From contig CAKAJK010000008.1 of NCBI GenBank assembly GCA_916610825.1, positions 62,001 to 126,000 on the forward strand: a stretch of DNA of 64,000 bases. The letters run 5' to 3'. Positions 1 through 14,324 of the stretch are shown here, piece by piece. This stretch comes from Haliclystus octoradiatus (lineage: Eukaryota; Cnidaria; Staurozoa; Stauromedusae; Haliclystidae). The notes below the pieces were generated by a model. That model had not been told where the DNA came from. It saw only the letters and a list, made by a program, of their open reading frames with translations, and did not search any database. A program made the position numbers and the translations under genes. The stretch's first letter is position 1, and the number at the start of each line of letters is the position of its first letter.

Positions 1-498
1 ATATACCAGCACCTTGAAATCAAGCAACCAAGCTTAAGGTATATTCTGAAGAACTGATTATGATTATGTGCTCATAATTGATGATACTTACAATATGTGA
101 TATCTATATTTACAGCAACATTGAATGAACAGTAGATTAAGGAAAACAGACATTTAAAATATATTGCAAATTCTCAGCTTTAATTAATTAATACCATTAA
201 AAAAATATATCTTTGAAGATTATAAATATACAAATGAACTTCATATAAATATGGTTTTTAAATTTGAAATTAATCACTTGACTAATGATTACAATTTGAA
301 ATCGAAACGTCATTAATAAAGATTATAAATGTTGTTACTGATTGTTTTTACTGTTCAATAATTGAATAAATTGCTTCAACAGCTAAATTGATGCATGTAA
401 TAATAATCTTCAACTACACAGCTCCTTCTCTGTCCTTGGTGGTGGTGGTCTTCTATAAATGAATCAGATAAAAAATATTTAGCTACCACTCTTCTATT
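1..498. other. AT-rich non-coding flank
   Basis: This stretch is very AT-rich, with stops in all frames and no long open frame, RNA gene or recognisable repeat. It lies downstream of the minus-strand gene, so it may hold 3' UTR or intergenic DNA. I saw no AATAAA on the minus strand close to the last exon. Confidence 0.5.
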
Positions 499-765
499 TT
501 GTGTTTGCCTTCCGTCCTAGGTTATAGTAGATATACAATTATACATGCGCTGACGGTTGGTCTCGTGCGAGATACTGCAGCCCAGTGCACCTTCACATGC
601 AGCGATGAGCCACAGCTCCGAACAATTGAATTCCCCTTTCCAAATGCTACGATGGAGAAAAAGGCATATGAAGACATACAGTGCTGACAGTAGTAATTGG
701 GACGGCATCGCCCTACCGAAGGCGCCCGTTCCACTCTTCTATTTCTAGTGGAGTGACTCTTTTCG
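499..765. other. GC-richer segment, open in several frames, unrecognised
   Basis: Base composition is visibly less AT-rich than its surroundings, and four overlapping frames of 62-70 codons are open on both strands. The best minus-strand frame reads about 70 codons from 734 down to 522 with several Cys residues (C-R-P-N-Y-Y-C-Q-H-C), but it has only a GTG at its start and no clear flanking splice pair. It lies directly downstream of the last supported exon of the minus-strand gene and could be its 3' UTR, a further exon or a decayed repeat. I do not recognise a product. Confidence 0.25.
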
Positions 766-3116
<2,351 letters not shown>

Positions 3117-5228
3117 CTGAAACAAAAAGACATATATAGTCATTCTTGCAGCAACTTGGCTTTAGACTTTAACGTAATGTACTATAGATTTAATATAATG
3201 TCCTTCCATATAATAATTATAATTAATTACTGTAATCATTGTTTGTCTGCAGCCTATCCTTGAGTAAAATTTCATTGTTTTGGTAATATAAAAGATTATG
3301 TAGGCCTACATCAGAATCATTTCGATATAAAGCATTTCAATATAAAGCATGCACACTTGAAATTTAATCTCTTTTGCTTGAAATTGAGATATGATATACG
3401 TCAGTCAATGTCACTATTTTAGCTAATGATTGTTTCGAGCTTGCATCATTTTCTTTATACACATCAACAAGTTTGACATAAAACAACAATCCAATAGTTC
3501 CATCCACCATTTGTGTTGTTCTTTCCTTGGAATACATGATTTGAAAATGTAGTTATTTCCAGCAAGGAGCTACCGTTTAGTGGTGACTAAATTGAGATAT
3601 TTTGTCTATGGTCCTTAAAATGTGATGTTGTTACTTATTTAGAGCTACTATAAGAATTAACTGCACCTTTGTCTGTGTAAGGAATGGAACCCATGATGCA
3701 AATGCAAAAATATAAGTGACAAGCCTGCAAGAGAATTTCATAATCAAAGAACAAAGTAACAACATAAATGAAGTAAAGAATAGTTGTTTGCAAGTATTAG
3801 TTATTCTTTTCCCTTTCCTTTTTCTTCTTCTTATCATTATCATTATTGATTTATTATTTAAAATGTCTTCTTAGTAAGCACTATATTATCTGCCATTAGA
3901 TAAACATAACTTTTATTAATATGATTAATATTATGATTATTATTAATAAAATAATAATATATGGCGAAAGAGTCAAAGAATACACATTCTTTACTGTCTA
4001 CAATTACAGAATACATTATGCAAATAAACAGGACTTCACAGAACCTGTTTGCAGGCTGAATGTGGGGGGCAAATCTCTGATGGCTGGTTGTTCTGGGGGG
4101 GATCAACTCGTTGCTGGATAAAATGGGTCGGCTCTCGGATCACAGTCAAGAAGCCATGGTTGCAGCATCATCACTGAAAAAGGTAAGTTTTCCACTGTTG
4201 GGCAGTCTGCTTCAAAGAGACATGAGATGCTAGTCATCAGAGATTTCAACCCTACACTCAATGTGCAAATTGACTTGTAGTACTTAGTCATTATGTCCTT
4301 GGGGATTAGAATTTCATTTTTATCATGTCTTATGAATTAATAATGTCTTAGCTTGAAAATGAATTACATGGATAATCCAAAACGTTGCAATAACCCTCAG
4401 CGTTTTTTGCTGTTGTTGCTATCCTTTACAACAAAATTCTAATAAAGATTATTATTATTAATATTATAAATCTATTATTATTATACCCATTATCATCATT
4501 ATTATTATTTTCTCTTTGTGGGGTGTGTACGGCGATATTAACTAGTTATCTGCTAAGTACAATAGTTTCATGGTTGTCATGTAGTCATTTACCCTGGTCA
4601 GGTTTAAGAATAATGATAATGAATATCAACATTGATCTCATTTATGTTGTTAGCCTGCACATGAAATAATAATATGACCTAATATTTATCAACAGTTAAA
4701 ACAAACTAATGTTTCAATAATATATATCTTATATAAGCCACACTGTTCGTGTGTGTGTCAGAATTTCATTGTTCTTGATTCATGCTCTACATGGATATCA
4801 CACAGTCACCAAATTTTACAAGAATGTTCTCCAGCTACCTGGTCGGGTTTTAGGCTTACTTTAATGTCCAATGTCGTTCTCAATCCAACGCTAGAAAATT
4901 ATTTTCTTTTCCGCACTTGAACCTCTTGGGGCCTCAACAACATTTTGTACCACCCAAATATACCCAACGCAGCAGGTCCTTATTGCTAGACACCTATAAA
5001 TGCAAATGTATTTGTGGTACCTGAAAAGCTTTGTTTTACAAATTTTATCTTTGCTTTGTGTATCGAAAGAAAATGTCATTTCACGCATTGATTTCGTTGA
5101 CTTTTCGGGATCGCCATGCTACGATATGTTTCAATGCTTGGTGTTTCTATTGTTTGAAATTAAAATTCATGTAGGCCTATTCTACAACTTCATTCACAGA
5201 ATCTTCCACATTCATTATTTGTCGACAG
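3117..5228. other. No supported gene; intron or intergenic DNA
   Basis: The strand-specific exon pattern seen below 3116 stops here; 5' exons of the minus-strand gene must lie in or beyond this stretch. It contains imperfect ATT/AAT-rich runs near 3820-3960 and 4440-4510 and two GTAGGCCTA motifs (3300-3308, 5171-5179). A GC-richer patch at 4030-4260 includes a plus-strand ATG at 4123 followed by 20 codons and a strong donor AAG|GTAAGT at 4183; it could be a first exon but nothing confirms it. Confidence 0.4.
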
Positions 5229-5233
5229 GTCTT
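5229..5233 (+). repeat. Candidate target-site duplication, left copy (GTCTT)
   Basis: GTCTT directly precedes the left inverted arm and recurs directly after the right arm at 6256-6260. A 5-bp match in exactly these places is about a one-in-a-thousand chance event. Confidence 0.5.
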
Positions 5234-5404
5234 AAACAAGGTATACGGAAGACGCAGAGAGATTTATAGAAGAGTTAAGTAGAGGTTTCCATTGTGTTTT
5301 CGAGTATCAGAATGAGGCTACGGGTTGGTGATCTGCCGCCTCTCCTGTCATTTACCTGCCGCTAGCAGCAGAAAAACACAAGTGTACAGAGTGAGCAGAA
5401 CATT
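5234..5404 (+). repeat. Left inverted arm of foldback element
   Basis: It is the imperfect reverse complement of 6085-6255. Identity is highest over the block containing GTGTTTTCGAGTATCAGAAT and fades toward the inner end. Confidence 0.75.
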
Positions 5405-6084
5405 AAAATTAAACTTGATTAAGCCGATTATATTACAAGCAAACAAATAAGGACGTGGTTGACACCAGAGCTTGATGGAACTATTCAAAAGGAAGTAAAA
5501 TAAGTATTTACATAGTAATCGATGTTTCATCATCATTTATTCAGAAAGCCTTCAAGTTTACATCAAACTTTTTTCAAAGGACTGATTAGGCTATACAGTA
5601 AAACATACATATATATAGAAGCAGGAAATAAAACATTAACAAAGATAAGGGGTAAATTTTAGTATTTACAAAATAAAAAATAAAGAGCTATAATAAAGTT
5701 TTATCATTCCATCATATGGTTCTTGAGGAGAAATTTAAAATCGGTCCTTTTTGAGACTTCCTTCGTTGCAGACGGCAGTAACTTATCTCAAAATGTTTCG
5801 TACTACAGTATAATGTGGTTAGTTGGTTACATGTTTGTATAAATAGTTGTATTGGTAGTGCTCAATATTCAAAATCAGACCTTTAATATTAAATAAAATC
5901 AGTCAATATTTCCTGTGTGAAACTTTTGAAAATTGTATGTCTCTTTCTTGACCTCTCTTGATCCAATTTTTTATTTAGTAAATCATGAATGTATGGCTTT
6001 TGAGACATTCTTATATACAGTATAAATAATAATAACATAACTCAAACAGATTGAAAATCGAAGCAATGAATATTGACACCGTCC

Positions 6085-6255
6085 ATGCTCTGTTCATTCC
6101 CCCACACTTGTGTGTTTTTTCGCTGCTAGCGGCAGATAAATGGCAGGAAAGACGGCAGATCAACAATATGTAGTCTCATTCTGATACTAGAAAACACAAT
6201 AGAAACCTCTTTTTCAACTCTTCCGTAAATCTTTCCGCGTCTTCCGTATTTGTTT
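6085..6255 (-). repeat. Right inverted arm of foldback element
   Basis: It is the imperfect reverse complement of 5234-5404. It includes the palindromic NheI-like core GCTAGC, which is also present in the left arm. Confidence 0.75.
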
Positions 6256-6260
6256 GTCTT
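6256..6260 (+). repeat. Candidate target-site duplication, right copy (GTCTT)
   Basis: This direct repeat of 5229-5233 immediately abuts the right arm. Confidence 0.5.
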
Positions 6261-6998
6261 CACAACCAGAAGTAGTTTTAATTCAGCCCCAACATTTTAG
6301 CGCATGACCTCGGGAGGGATTGATATGTTGACTATGAACTATTACTTCCATTTTTATGGTCACGCTTTACATTAAAGATTTTAGTGAAATCGTTAGCAAA
6401 GTCACGAGCAAAAAGTAGGCCTAGTGTTGATCATTAAGACGTTATTTATCCATGTTGTGATGACTGTAAAAGTTATCATGACATCAAATGCTGAAGGCCT
6501 TTTTTATGAAAATGTTTTAAGTGTTTCACTTTCAAGAATAAAATCGGATTGAAGACCTAAGTTATCTTTATTTAATTGATTATTTTCGTTTCTGGTTATG
6601 AGATTGTGCAGAATCAGATCATGGTACACCTCAGTATACAGTATGCCCTTGATAAGCCTTCAGAAGAGGGTTTATAATACCTATTTTGATTTAAATCAAA
6701 CCAAACTCATAAAGTCGTTGTAGTAGCACTGTTGTAGACTACAATCTGATCAAAATGTTCAATAAAAGCAAGTTTCATCGGAGCAATAGAAGAAATTCAC
6801 GGAATCGTTGACATGGTTGTATTTTTCAGCCTTATCTACGGACAGATAATGGGCATAAACCATAGTCTGCCGTTCATGTCAGCATAGCAAACTGAAAATA
6901 ATCTTACAGAAAGTTTAACTTAATGAAAGGTAAAATCATATGCTAAGATTTAACAAAGTTCAGTTGGATTCTTATTCTTAGTTTTTCGTAAAACTTAC
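6261..6998. other. AT-rich, no supported gene
   Basis: There is no long open frame or recognisable repeat apart from one GTAGGCCTA motif (6415-6423). It could be intron of the minus-strand gene or intergenic DNA. Confidence 0.4.
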
Positions 6999-7113
6999 CT
7001 TGAAATTGATATCTTTTAACACTACAAAAATACAAATCGAATCAACCTCTTCAGTAATTTTCTTCTGGTAGATACTACGTTTCCATAAAAGTTGATTTAA
7101 ATATAGCACACAA
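6999..7113 (-). CDS. Possible upstream exon (weak)
   Basis: On the minus strand a 38-codon open stretch (contains W-K-R-S-I-Y-Q-K-K-I-T-E-E-V-D-S) runs from an acceptor-like GTGATTAG to a very good donor AAG|GTAAGT. It ends at phase 0, whereas the homeodomain exon at 3116 enters at phase 2, so at least one more exon would be needed between them. A chance open frame in AT-rich DNA is equally possible. Confidence 0.2.
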
Positions 7114-7166
7114 CTAATCACTACTAATCACTGAACTAAATTTTCACTGAATTAAAGAGGATCAAC

Positions 7167-7180
7167 AAAATGGCGGGAAA
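7167..7180 (-). promoter_or_regulatory. E2F/YY1-like motif
   Basis: AAAATGGCGGGAAA contains TTTCCCGC (E2F consensus) on the minus strand and AAAATGGCGG (close to the YY1 site) on the plus strand. Such overlapping motifs are typical of animal promoters. The position, upstream of the minus-strand exons and in the least AT-rich DNA nearby, would suit the missing gene start; this is inference. Confidence 0.25.
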
Positions 7181-7236
7181 GTCCTTTCTAGTCCAGTCTC
7201 GGATCCAGTCTCCATTACTTCAGTGACCTTAGCGAG

Positions 7237-7304
7237 TTAAGATCATGTGCATACTGCATTGATTTTAGATGCAAGATCATCTGTAGTATGCATGTGATCT
7301 TTAA
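7237..7304. repeat. Imperfect inverted repeat beside the satellite
   Basis: Arms of about 22 bp (7237-7258 and 7282-7304) pair with a few mismatches; the inner 16-bp parts AGATCATGTGCATACT and AGTATGCATGTGATCT differ from perfect pairing at two adjacent positions. The satellite starts 13 bp further on. It may be a decayed small inverted-repeat element. Confidence 0.5.
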
Positions 7305-7318
7305 GGGCAACGGGTGTT

Positions 7319-7617
7319 GTGAAATGATTGCTCAACTATAACTCGAGTAATTCGTGTTTGAAGATTTCCTTTGTTTAAAGTTGAAAATTTGAAACTGTAA
7401 AATAGAAGTTTTGAATACAATATTCTTGTTCAGAACTTTTCACTGATTCCAAATATACTATTTGTGAAACGATTACGCCATTATAACTCGAGAAATTCTT
7501 GTTTTAGTTTGACGTACAAAACTTTGTTAAAATTCGAAATTTCAAAACTGTGCATTTTAAACTTTTGAGAACAATATTCTTTTTCAGAATTTTGCACTGA
7601 TTCCAAATATACTATTG
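7319..7617 (+). repeat. Reference A+B dimer, 299 bp
   Basis: A occupies 7319-7463 and B 7464-7617. This is the basic repeated unit. B variants differ at recurring diagnostic sites: CTTG or GTTG after CTCGAGAAATT, TACATT or TGCATT, AAAATTTT or AAACTTTT, TTCAG/TTTAG/TTCAC before AATTTTG, and AATATACTATTGG or ACATCCTATTTG at the end. Confidence 0.95.
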
Positions 7618-7838
7618 GTGAAATGATTGCTCAACTATAACTCGAGTAATTCGTGTTTGAAGATTTCCTTTGTTAAAAGTTGAAAATTTGAAATTACGCC
7701 ATTATAACTCGAGAAATTGTTGTTTTAGTTTGACGTACAAAACTTTGTTAAATTTCGAAATTTCAAAACTGTGCATTTTAAACTTTTGAGAACAATATTC
7801 TTTTTCAGAATTTTGCACTGATTCCAAATATACTATTG
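7618..7838 (+). repeat. Reference A/B hybrid unit, 221 bp
   Basis: The first 76 bp of A are fused to B from its tenth base (junction TTTGAAA|TTACGCC), removing 78 bp. By my count the same junction recurs about 34 times up to about 53.6 kb. Twelve copies have CCTTTGTTAAAAG before it, all left of 25.7 kb. Twenty-two have CCTTTTTTAAAAG. A single origin followed by amplification is the simplest reading. Confidence 0.9.
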
Positions 7839-10373
7839 GTGAAATGATTGCTCAACTATAACTCGAGTAATTCGTGTTTGAAGATTTCCTTTGTTTAAAG
7901 TTGAAAATTTGAAACTGTAAAATAGAAGTTTTGAATACAATATTCTTGTTCAGAATTTTTCACTGATTCCAAATATACTATTTGTGAAACGATTACGCCA
8001 TTATAACTCGAGAAATTCTTGTTTTAGTTTGACGTACAAAACTTTGTTAAAATTCGAAATTTCAAAACTGTACATTTTAAAATTTTGAGAACATTATTCT
8101 TGTTCACAATTTTGCACTGATTCCAAATATACTATTGGTGAAATGATTGCTCAACTATAACTCGAGTAATTCTTGTTTGAAGATTTCCTTTGTTTAAAGT
8201 TGAAAATTTGAAACTGTAAAATAGAAGTTTTGAATACAATATTCTTGTTCAGAATTTTTCACTGATTCCAAATATACTATTTGTGAAACGATTACGCCAT
8301 TATAACTCGAGAAATTCTTGTTTTAGTTTGACGTACAAAACTTTGTTAAAATTCGAAATTTCAAAACTGTACATTTTAAAATTTTGAGAACATTATTCTT
8401 GTTCAGAATTTTGCACTGATTCCAAACATCCTATTTGTGAAATGATTGCTCAACTATAACTCGAGTAATTCGTGTTTGAAGATTTCCTTTGTTAAAAGTT
8501 GAAAATTTGAAACTGTAAAATGGAAGTTTTGAAAACAATATTCTTGTTCAGAATTTTTCACTGATTCCAAATATACTATTTGTGAAACGATTACGCCATT
8601 ATAACTCGAGAAATTGTTGTTTTAGTTTGACGTACAAAACTTTGTTAAAATTCGAAATTTCAAAACTGTACATTTTAAAATTTTGAGAACATTATTCTTG
8701 TTTAGAATTTTGCACTGATTCCAAACATCCTATTTGTGAAATGATTGCTCAACTATAACTCGAGTAATTCGTGTTTGAAGATTTCCTTTTTTAAAAGTTG
8801 AAAATTTGAAATTACGCCATTATAACTCGAGAAATTGTTGTTTTAGTTTGACGTACAAAACTTTGTTAAATTTCGAAATTTCAAAACTGTGCATTTTAAA
8901 CTTTTGAGAACAATATTCTTTTTCAGAATTTTGCACTGATTCCAAATATACTATTGGTGAAATGATTGCTCAACTATAACTCGAGTAATTCGTGTTTGAA
9001 GATTTCCTTTGTTTAAAGTTGAAAATTTGAAACTGTAAAATAGAAGTTTTGAATACAATATTCTTGTTCAGAATTTTTCACTGATTCCAAATATACTATT
9101 TGTGAAACGATTACGCCATTATAACTCGAGAAATTCTTGTTTTAGTTTGACGTACAAAACTTTGTTAAAATTCGAAATTTCAAAACTGTACATTTTAAAA
9201 TTTTGAGAACATTATTCTTGTTCACAATTTTGCACTGATTCCAAATATACTATTGGTGAAATGATTGCTCAACTATAACTCGAGTAATTCGTGTTTGAAG
9301 ATTTCCTTTGTTTAAAGTTGAAAATTTGAAACTGTAAAATAGAAGTTTTGAATACAATATTCTTGTTCAGAATTTTTCACTGATTCCAAATATACTATTT
9401 GTGAAACGATTACGCCATTATAACTCGAGAAATTCTTGTTTTAGTTTGACGTACAAAACTTTGTTAAAATTCGAAATTTCAAAACTGTACATTTTAAAAT
9501 TTTGAGAACATTATTCTTGTTCAGAATTTTGCACTGATTCCAAACATCCTATTTGTGAAATGATTGCTCAACTATAACTCGAGTAATTCGTGTTTGAAGA
9601 TTTCCTTTGTTAAAAGTTGAAAATTTGAAATTACGCCATTATAACTCGAGAAATTGTTGTTTTAGTTTGACGTACAAAACTTTGTTAAATTTCGAAATTT
9701 CCAAACTGTGCATTTTAAACTTTTGAGAACAATATTCTTTTTCAGAATTTTGCACTGATTCCAAATATACTATTGGTGAAATGATTGCTCAACTATAACT
9801 CGAGTAATTCGTGTTTGAAGATTTCCTTTGTTTAAAGTTGAAAATTTGAAACTGTAAAATAGAAGTTTTGAATACAATATTCTTGTTCACAATTTTTCAC
9901 TGATTCCAAATATACTATTTGTGAAACGATTACGCCATTATAACTCGAGAAATTCTTGTTTTAGTTTGACGTACAAAACTTTGTTAAAATTCGAAATTTC
10001 AAAACTGTACATTTTAAAATTTTGAGAACATTATTCTTGTTCACAATTTTGCACTGATTCCAAATATACTATTGGTGAAATGATTGCTCAACTATAACTC
10101 GAGTAATTCGTGTTTGAAGATTTCCTTTGTTTAAAGTTGAAAATTTGAAACTGTAAAATAGAAGTTTTGAATACAATATTCTTGTTCAGAATTTTTCACT
10201 GATTCCAAATATACTATTTGTGAAACGATTACGCCATTATAACTCGATAAATTCTTGTTTTAGTTTGACTTACAAAACTTTGTTAAAATTCGAAATTTCA
10301 AAACTGTACATTTTAAACTTTTGAGAACATTATTCTTGTTCACAATTTTGCACTGATTCCAAATATACTATTT

Positions 10374-13300
10374 GTGAAATGATTGCTCAACTATAACTCG
10401 AGTAATTCGTGTTTGAAGATTTCCTTTGTTTAAAGTTGAAAATTTGAAACTGTAAAATAGAAGTTTTGAATACAATATTCTTGTTCAGAACTTTTCACTG
10501 ATTCCAAATATACTATTTGTGAAACGATTACGCCATTATAACTCGAGAAATTCTTGTTTTAGTTTGACGTACAAAACTTTGTTAAAATTCGAAATTTCAA
10601 AACTGTGCATTTTAAACTTTTGAGAACAATATTCTTTTTCAGAATTTTGCACTGATTCCAAATATACTATTGGTGAAATGATTGCTCAACTATAACTCGA
10701 GTAATTCGTGTTTGAAGATTTCCTTTGTTAAAAGTTGAAAATTTGAAATTACGCCATTATAACTCGAGAAATTGTTGTTTTAGTTTGACGTACAAAACTT
10801 TGTTAAATTTCGAAATTTCAAAACTGTGCATTTTAAACTTTTGAGAACAATATTCTTTTTCAGAATTTTGCACTGATTCCAAATATACTATTGGTGAAAT
10901 GATTGCTCAACTATAACTCGAGTAATTCGTGTTTGAAGATTTCCTTTGTTTAAAGTTGAAAATTTGAAACTGTAAAATAGAAGTTTTGAATACAATATTC
11001 TTGTTCAGAATTTTTCACTGATTCCAAATATACTATTTGTGAAACGATTACGCCATTATAACTCGAGAAATTCTTGTTTTAGTTTGACGTACAAAACTTT
11101 GTTAAAATTCGAAATTTCAAAACTGTACATTTTAAAATTTTGAGAACATTATTCTTGTTCACAATTTTGCACTGATTCCAAATATACTATTGGTGAAATG
11201 ATTGCTCAACTATAACTCGAGTAATTCTTGTTTGAAGATTTCCTTTGTTTAAAGTTGAAAATTTGAAACTGTAAAATAGAAGTTTTGAATACAATATTCT
11301 TGTTCAGAATTTTTCACTGATTCCAAATATACTATTTGTGAAACGATTACGCCATTATAACTCGAGAAATTCTTGTTTTAGTTTGACGTACAAAACTTTG
11401 TTAAAATTCGAAATTTCAAAACTGTACATTTTAAAATTTTGAGAACATTATTCTTGTTCAGAATTTTGCACTGATTCCAAACATCCTATTTGTGAAATGA
11501 TTGCTCAACTATAACTCGAGTAATTCGTGTTTGAAGATTTCCTTTGTTAAAAGTTGAAAATTTGAAACTGTAAAATGGAAGTTTTGAAAACAATATTCTT
11601 GTTCAGAATTTTTCACTGATTCCAAATATACTATTTGTGAAACGATTACGCCATTATAACTCGAGAAATTGTTGTTTTAGTTTGACGTACAAAACTTTGT
11701 TAAAATTCGAAATTTCAAAACTGTACATTTTAAAATTTTGAGAACATTATTCTTGTTTAGAATTTTGCACTGATTCCAAACATCCTATTTGTGAAATGAT
11801 TGCTCAACTATAACTCGAGTAATTCGTGTTTGAAGATTTCCTTTTTTAAAAGTTGAAAATTTGAAATTACGCCATTATAACTCGAGAAATTGTTGTTTTA
11901 GTTTGACGTACAAAACTTTGTTAAATTTCGAAATTTCAAAACTGTGCATTTTAAACTTTTGAGAACAATATTCTTTTTCAGAATTTTGCACTGATTCCAA
12001 ATATACTATTGGTGAAATGATTGCTCAACTATAACTCGAGTAATTCGTGTTTGAAGATTTCCTTTGTTTAAAGTTGAAAATTTGAAACTGTAAAATAGAA
12101 GTTTTGAATACAATATTCTTGTTCAGAATTTTTCACTGATTCCAAATATACTATTTGTGAAACGATTACGCCATTATAACTCGAGAAATTCTTGTTTTAG
12201 TTTGACGTACAAAACTTTGTTAAAATTCGAAATTTCAAAACTGTACATTTTAAAATTTTGAGAACATTATTCTTGTTCACAATTTTGCACTGATTCCAAA
12301 TATACTATTGGTGAAATGATTGCTCAACTATAACTCGAGTAATTCGTGTTTGAAGATTTCCTTTGTTTAAAGTTGAAAATTTGAAACTGTAAAATAGAAG
12401 TTTTGAATACAATATTCTTGTTCAGAATTTTTCACTGATTCCAAATATACTATTTGTGAAACGATTACGCCATTATAACTCGAGAAATTCTTGTTTTAGT
12501 TTGACGTACAAAACTTTGTTAAAATTCGAAATTTCAAAACTGTACATTTTAAAATTTTGAGAACATTATTCTTGTTCAGAATTTTGCACTGATTCCAAAC
12601 ATCCTATTTGTGAAATGATTGCTCAACTATAACTCGAGTAATTCGTGTTTGAAGATTTCCTTTGTTAAAAGTTGAAAATTTGAAACTGTAAAATGGAAGT
12701 TTTGAAAACAATATTCTTGTTCAGAATTTTTCACTGATTCCAAATATACTATTTGTGAAACGATTACGCCATTATAACTCGAGAAATTCTTGTTTTAGTT
12801 TGACGTACAAAACTTTGTTAAAATTCGAAATTTCAAAACTGTACATTTTAAAATTTTGAGAACATTATTCTTGTTTAGAATTTTGCACTGATTCCAAACA
12901 TCCTATTTGTGAAATGATTGCTCAACTATAACTCGAGTAATTCGTGTTTGAAGATTTCCTTTGTTAAAAGTTGAAAATTTGAAATTACGCCATTATAACT
13001 CGAGAAATTGTTGTTTTAGTTTGACGTACAAAACTTTGTTAAATTTCGAAATTTCCAAACTGTGCATTTTAAACTTTTGAGAACAATATTCTTTTTCAGA
13101 ATTTTGCACTGATTCCAAATATACTATTGGTGAAATGATTGCTCAACTATAACTCGAGTAATTCGTGTTTGAAGATTTCCTTTGTTTAAAGTTGAAAATT
13201 TGAAACTGTAAAATAGAAGTTTTGAATACAATATTCTTGTTCACAATTTTTCACTGATTCCAAATATACTATTTGTGAAACGATTACGCCATTATAACTC

Positions 13301-13727
13301 GAGAAATTCTTGTTTTAGTTTGACGTACAAAACTTTGTTAAAATTCGAAATTTCAAAACTGTACATTTTAAAATTTTGAGAACATTATTCTTGTTCACAA
13401 TTTTGCACTGATTCCAAATATACTATTGGTGAAATGATTGCTCAACTATAACTCGAGTAATTCGTGTTTGAAGATTTCCTTTGTTTAAAGTTGAAAATTT
13501 GAAACTGTAAAATAGAAGTTTTGAATACAATATTCTTGTTCAGAATTTTTCACTGATTCCAAATATACTATTTGTGAAACGATTACGCCATTATAACTCG
13601 ATAAATTCTTGTTTTAGTTTGACTTACAAAACTTTGTTAAAATTCGAAATTTCAAAACTGTACATTTTAAACTTTTGAGAACATTATTCTTGTTCACAAT
13701 TTTGCACTGATTCCAAATATACTATTT
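10374..13727 (+). repeat. Higher-order block, copy 2 (3,354 bp)
   Basis: It repeats copy 1 with one extra 299-bp dimer after the second hybrid: matching variants are offset by 3,055 before that point and by 3,354 after it (for example the CCAAACTGTG variant at 9701 and 13055, and CTCGATAAA at 10245 and 13599). Confidence 0.85.
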
Positions 13728-14324
13728 GTGAAATGATTGCTCAACTATAACTCGAGTAATTCGTGTTTGAAGATTTCCTTTGTTTAAAGTTGGAAATTTG
13801 AAACTGTAAAATAGAAGTTTTGAATACAATATTCTTGTTCAGAATTTTTCACTGATTCCAAATATACTATTTGTGAAACGATTACGCCATTATAACTCGA
13901 GAAATTCTTGTTTTAGTTTGACGTACAAAACTTTGTTAAAATTCGAAATTTCAAAACTGTACATTTTAAAATTTTGAGAACATTATTCTTGTTTAGAATT
14001 TTGCACTGATTCCAAACATCCTATTTGTGAAATGATTGCTCAACTATAACTCGAGTAATTCGTGTTTGAAGATTTCCTTTGTTAAAAGTTGAAAATTTGA
14101 AACTGTAAAATAGAAGTTTTGAAAACAATATTCTTGTTCAGAATTTTTCACTGATTCCAAATATACTATTTGTGAAACGATTACGCCATTATAACTCGAG
14201 AAATTCTTGTTTTAGTTTGACGTACAAAACTTTGTTAAAATTCGAAATTTCAAAACTGTACATTTTAAAATTTTGAGAACATTATTCTTGTTTAGAATTT
14301 TGCACTGATTCCAAACATCCTATT

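Larger units (their letters stand above)
5234..6255. mobile_element. Foldback-type non-autonomous DNA element, about 1.02 kb
   Basis: Two arms of about 170 bp (5234-5404 and 6085-6255) are imperfect inverted copies of each other, with matched blocks such as ATACGGAAGACGC, GTATCAGAATGAG, GATCTGCCG and GCCGCTAGCAGC. The outer ends both read AAACAA inward and are flanked by direct repeats GTCTT. The 680-bp centre is AT-rich with no plausible transposase, so the element would need an enzyme supplied in trans. A 5-bp duplication with AAACAA ends does not match a family I can name. The arms differ at many positions and by small indels, so the insertion is not recent. Confidence 0.7.
7319..10373 (+). 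repeat. Higher-order block, copy 1 (3,055 bp)
   Basis: It contains eight dimers and three hybrids (8x299 + 3x221 = 3,055). The order is dimer, hybrid, three dimers, hybrid, two dimers, hybrid, two dimers. Private variants such as CAGAACTTTTCAC and GTAATTCTTG recur at the same relative positions in the next block. Confidence 0.85.

Noticed and set aside
3631..4291. Several 62-82 codon frames on both strands
   Set aside because: They cross ATT-rich runs or lack splice context and look like chance frames; only the 4123 donor context was kept as a weak finding.
3300..5000. Retroelement coding remnants
   Set aside because: I looked for reverse transcriptase, integrase or transposase motifs and saw none.
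5000..5269. 89-codon plus-strand frame
   Set aside because: It overlaps the start of the foldback element, has no recognisable motif or splice support and is hydrophobic AT-rich translation.
5348..5536. 62-codon minus-strand frame
   Set aside because: It lies across the inner part of the foldback arm and its AT-rich centre, with no family signal.
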